6,754 nucleotides of DNA from an uncultured Clostridium sp. (lineage in GTDB: Bacteria > Bacillota > Clostridia > Christensenellales > CAG-138), in NCBI GenBank assembly GCA_900542285.1, contig UQNF01000062.1:1-6754 (forward strand), in the 5' to 3' direction. The translations under genes and the position numbers were made by a program. Below are positions 5,175 to 6,754 of this stretch, piece after piece (within the stretch, counting starts at the first letter, position 1; each line of letters opens with the position of its first letter). Below the pieces are notes generated by a model. It was not told the DNA's origin and made no database searches. It saw only the letters and a list, made by a program, of their open reading frames with translations.

Positions 5175-6746
5175 TCAGTAGCCCCTTGCTAAATCGATTA
5201 TGCTGCCGTCTACCGCATTAACTGACACAAACGGCGTATCTTTTTTTAGCGCTATTTCAAGGCCGTCCTTGCTGCGACCGATCTGAACCCCGTAAAAATT
5301 CCATACCGGCACGAGCAAACCATTGTCAATGTTGTTCTTTTCAATGATTCGCTGCAATGACAGCGTTACCTTTGTGACCACAAATTCAAGCTGACTGAGG
5401 CCGGAATTGATATCGGCGGAATCAAATAGTTGCTCATTCTCATACAGAATCATTTTCTTGAATATCGAACTTATGTCAGAGAACGGCAGCATGCTGCTGT
5501 TCTTTGCCATTACATTTGTTACTTTGTATGGCGAATTCCATGAAAAGCTCCCGATGCCTTCCGGCATGACAGACAAAACAATATCCTCATGTACCCATTG
5601 GGGCCCCCACGCTTCATCTGTTACAAACGTGGACGGCACATCGTGCGTGACCAGTACTCCGCTGATATTTCTGCAATAATTCAGCGTGTAATATATGCGA
5701 ACATCACCCTGAACATTGAGCGCGCAGGATTGCAGGGATTGCTTGTAGATTTCATCAAAGTTCAGGGCTTCCTGTTTTGTCAGCTGATTCTTGTTTGCAA
5801 ATGCGCTTACCTGCGCAGCTTCAGTAGGATTAGAAAAAACTATGTTCAAATACATATTCCCAAGGCTGACCACTTCGCTTAATCCCAAATCTTCAATTAG
5901 CTTTTCGCCCTGCTTATATGCCTGTTCGGGTGTAAAGCCCGATAAATCCACCAATTTGGAGGGATAGTTGTCCGCTGATACCGTGCCCCATTGATATGTT
6001 ACGGAAGTGTCGCTCGGTTCTATTGAACCGTTTTCATACAGCAGAACAGCATCTTTTGAAACGTCCTCGCCTACGGAGCTATTATTTACGCTAAACCGAA
6101 TGACATTATCTACTGAGTCATCAGGGCTTTCGGACAGAGCCACGCCGTAATAGTTTTCGGTTTTGTCCATTGTATATTGGCCATATTTATACAGCTCTGT
6201 AAGCTGTGTGCTGCCTTTTATCCATTCAAACGTATCGACTGCATATTTGCTGTTGTATAGTTCTTTAAGCTTGGACAGAGTTTCTTCATCATAGCTTTTC
6301 TGCTCGGCGTTGGTATTAGGGTCGGCAATGCGCTTTTGCAGGTTCATAATTTGCGCCTCGAGATTGGCTTTCAAAACCACACTCTGCTGTACCTGATACA
6401 TTTCCGTATCGCCAACGAGAGCCTTATATGCCTTATCGATAAACTCCTGCGAAAAGTCGGACGGCGCAACTTCCACTATAGGAACTGTTTCAACGGACGG
6501 TAAATAAACGGGCGCTTCGCCGCTCAGCAACATCTTGCCGTCAAAATACGTTTCATTTACATTATATTTATCTGGAATGCCGAGAGCGGATATCAGACTG
6601 CTGCCATCCGTATCGGATGCCTGTGCTTGTTCATTCATCCGTTCCGTATCCTTCTTCACCACCACCGCCTTCTCCGGCGTTTTCTGGCAGGCGGCAGCCG
6701 AAAGCAGCATAAAAAGGGTCAGGAATATGGTAATAAGCTTTTTCAT
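5175..6746 (-). CDS. Lipoprotein A, longest paralogue (DUF6034-like)
   Basis: This 523-aa predicted lipoprotein is the first gene of the visible unit. The signal peptide is MKKLITIFLTLFMLLSAAA with Cys20, then QKTPEKAVVVKKDTERM. Shared blocks are 'LPSVETVPIVEV' (82-93), 'FTPEQAYKQGEKLIEDLGL' (271-289), 'YYTLNYCRNISGVLVTH' (352-368), 'WVHEDIVLSVMPEGIGSFSWNSPY' (384-407), 'SMLPFSDISSIFKKMI' (418-433), 'GLLVPVWNFYG' (476-486) and 'SVNAVDGSIIDLARGY' at the end. It is longer than B and C mainly through a charged helical segment at about 119-168 and a second stretch near 305-340. Only 8 bases precede the ATG in this window, so its ribosome binding site and promoter are not visible; the start rests on the signal peptide and the matching Cys20 of its paralogues. 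The function is unknown and no enzyme motif is visible. Confidence 0.88.
   Translation of the reverse strand: MKKLITIFLTLFMLLSAAACQKTPEKAVVVKKDTERMNEQAQASDTDGSSLISALGIPDKYNVNETYFDGKMLLSGEAPVYLPSVETVPIVEVAPSDFSQEFIDKAYKALVGDTEMYQVQQSVVLKANLEAQIMNLQKRIADPNTNAEQKSYDEETLSKLKELYNSKYAVDTFEWIKGSTQLTELYKYGQYTMDKTENYYGVALSESPDDSVDNVIRFSVNNSSVGEDVSKDAVLLYENGSIEPSDTSVTYQWGTVSADNYPSKLVDLSGFTPEQAYKQGEKLIEDLGLSEVVSLGNMYLNIVFSNPTEAAQVSAFANKNQLTKQEALNFDEIYKQSLQSCALNVQGDVRIYYTLNYCRNISGVLVTHDVPSTFVTDEAWGPQWVHEDIVLSVMPEGIGSFSWNSPYKVTNVMAKNSSMLPFSDISSIFKKMILYENEQLFDSADINSGLSQLEFVVTKVTLSLQRIIEKNNIDNGLLVPVWNFYGVQIGRSKDGLEIALKKDTPFVSVNAVDGSIIDLARGY
6671..6689 (-). repeat. 19-base lipobox-region identity, copy in lipoprotein A
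   Basis: Identical to 1483-1501 in lipoprotein C. The adjoining bases continue as ggcggcag, and the run ctggcaggcggcag is also present in lipoprotein B, so all three genes are close at DNA level around the lipobox while their bodies are strongly diverged. Confidence 0.7.
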
Positions 6747-6754
6747 CGCTTTGC

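Noticed and set aside
6746..6754. Shared GCAAAGCGA leader before lipoproteins A and C (also at 1571-1579)
   Set aside because: Only nine bases match, at different distances from the start codons, and the window ends there, so common ancestry cannot be told from chance.

Overview
The window reads as a chromosomal accessory-type locus from a low-to-mid GC Gram-positive bacterium, most likely a gut-type member of the Clostridia. The basis is the strong GGAGG-type ribosome binding sites, the lipoprotein signal peptides, and the style of the OmpR-family two-component pair. No mobile element, RNA gene or CRISPR array is visible. All supported genes lie on the minus strand, so the locus is transcribed from right to left.

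In transcription order: (A) a 523-aa lipoprotein (6746-5175); (B) a 466-aa lipoprotein (5164-3764), only 10 bases after A; an OmpR/PhoB-type response regulator (3692-3030) after a 71-base gap; a membrane sensor histidine kinase (3028-1651), one base after the regulator stop and split by an apparent one-base insertion near 2285-2288; a 92-base gap with a paired direct repeat and a perfect -10 box; (C) a third 476-aa lipoprotein (1558-128); and, after a short spacer with an imperfect hairpin, the first 11 codons of another probable gene running off the left edge.

A, B and C are diverged paralogues of one family. Each has its lipid-acceptor cysteine at residue 20, an ACQ-x-TPE motif after cleavage, a conserved 'VP-[VA]-W-[DN]-F-[FY]-G' block and a C-terminal 'NA-[IV]-DG-[SN]-IID' block ending in GY at the stop codon. 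From memory they resemble DUF6034-type lipoproteins of unknown function; this could not be checked here.

The working model is an inference. An envelope-sensing two-component system is embedded among three surface-anchored lipoproteins. At least the third lipoprotein may be its target, because an 8-base element repeated with an 11-base period, the geometry typical of OmpR/PhoB-family binding sites, lies upstream of its promoter. The lipoproteins could be outputs of the system, accessory sensors for the kinase, or both. The kinase appears interrupted in this sequence, so the system is either recently inactivated in this strain or carries a sequencing error.
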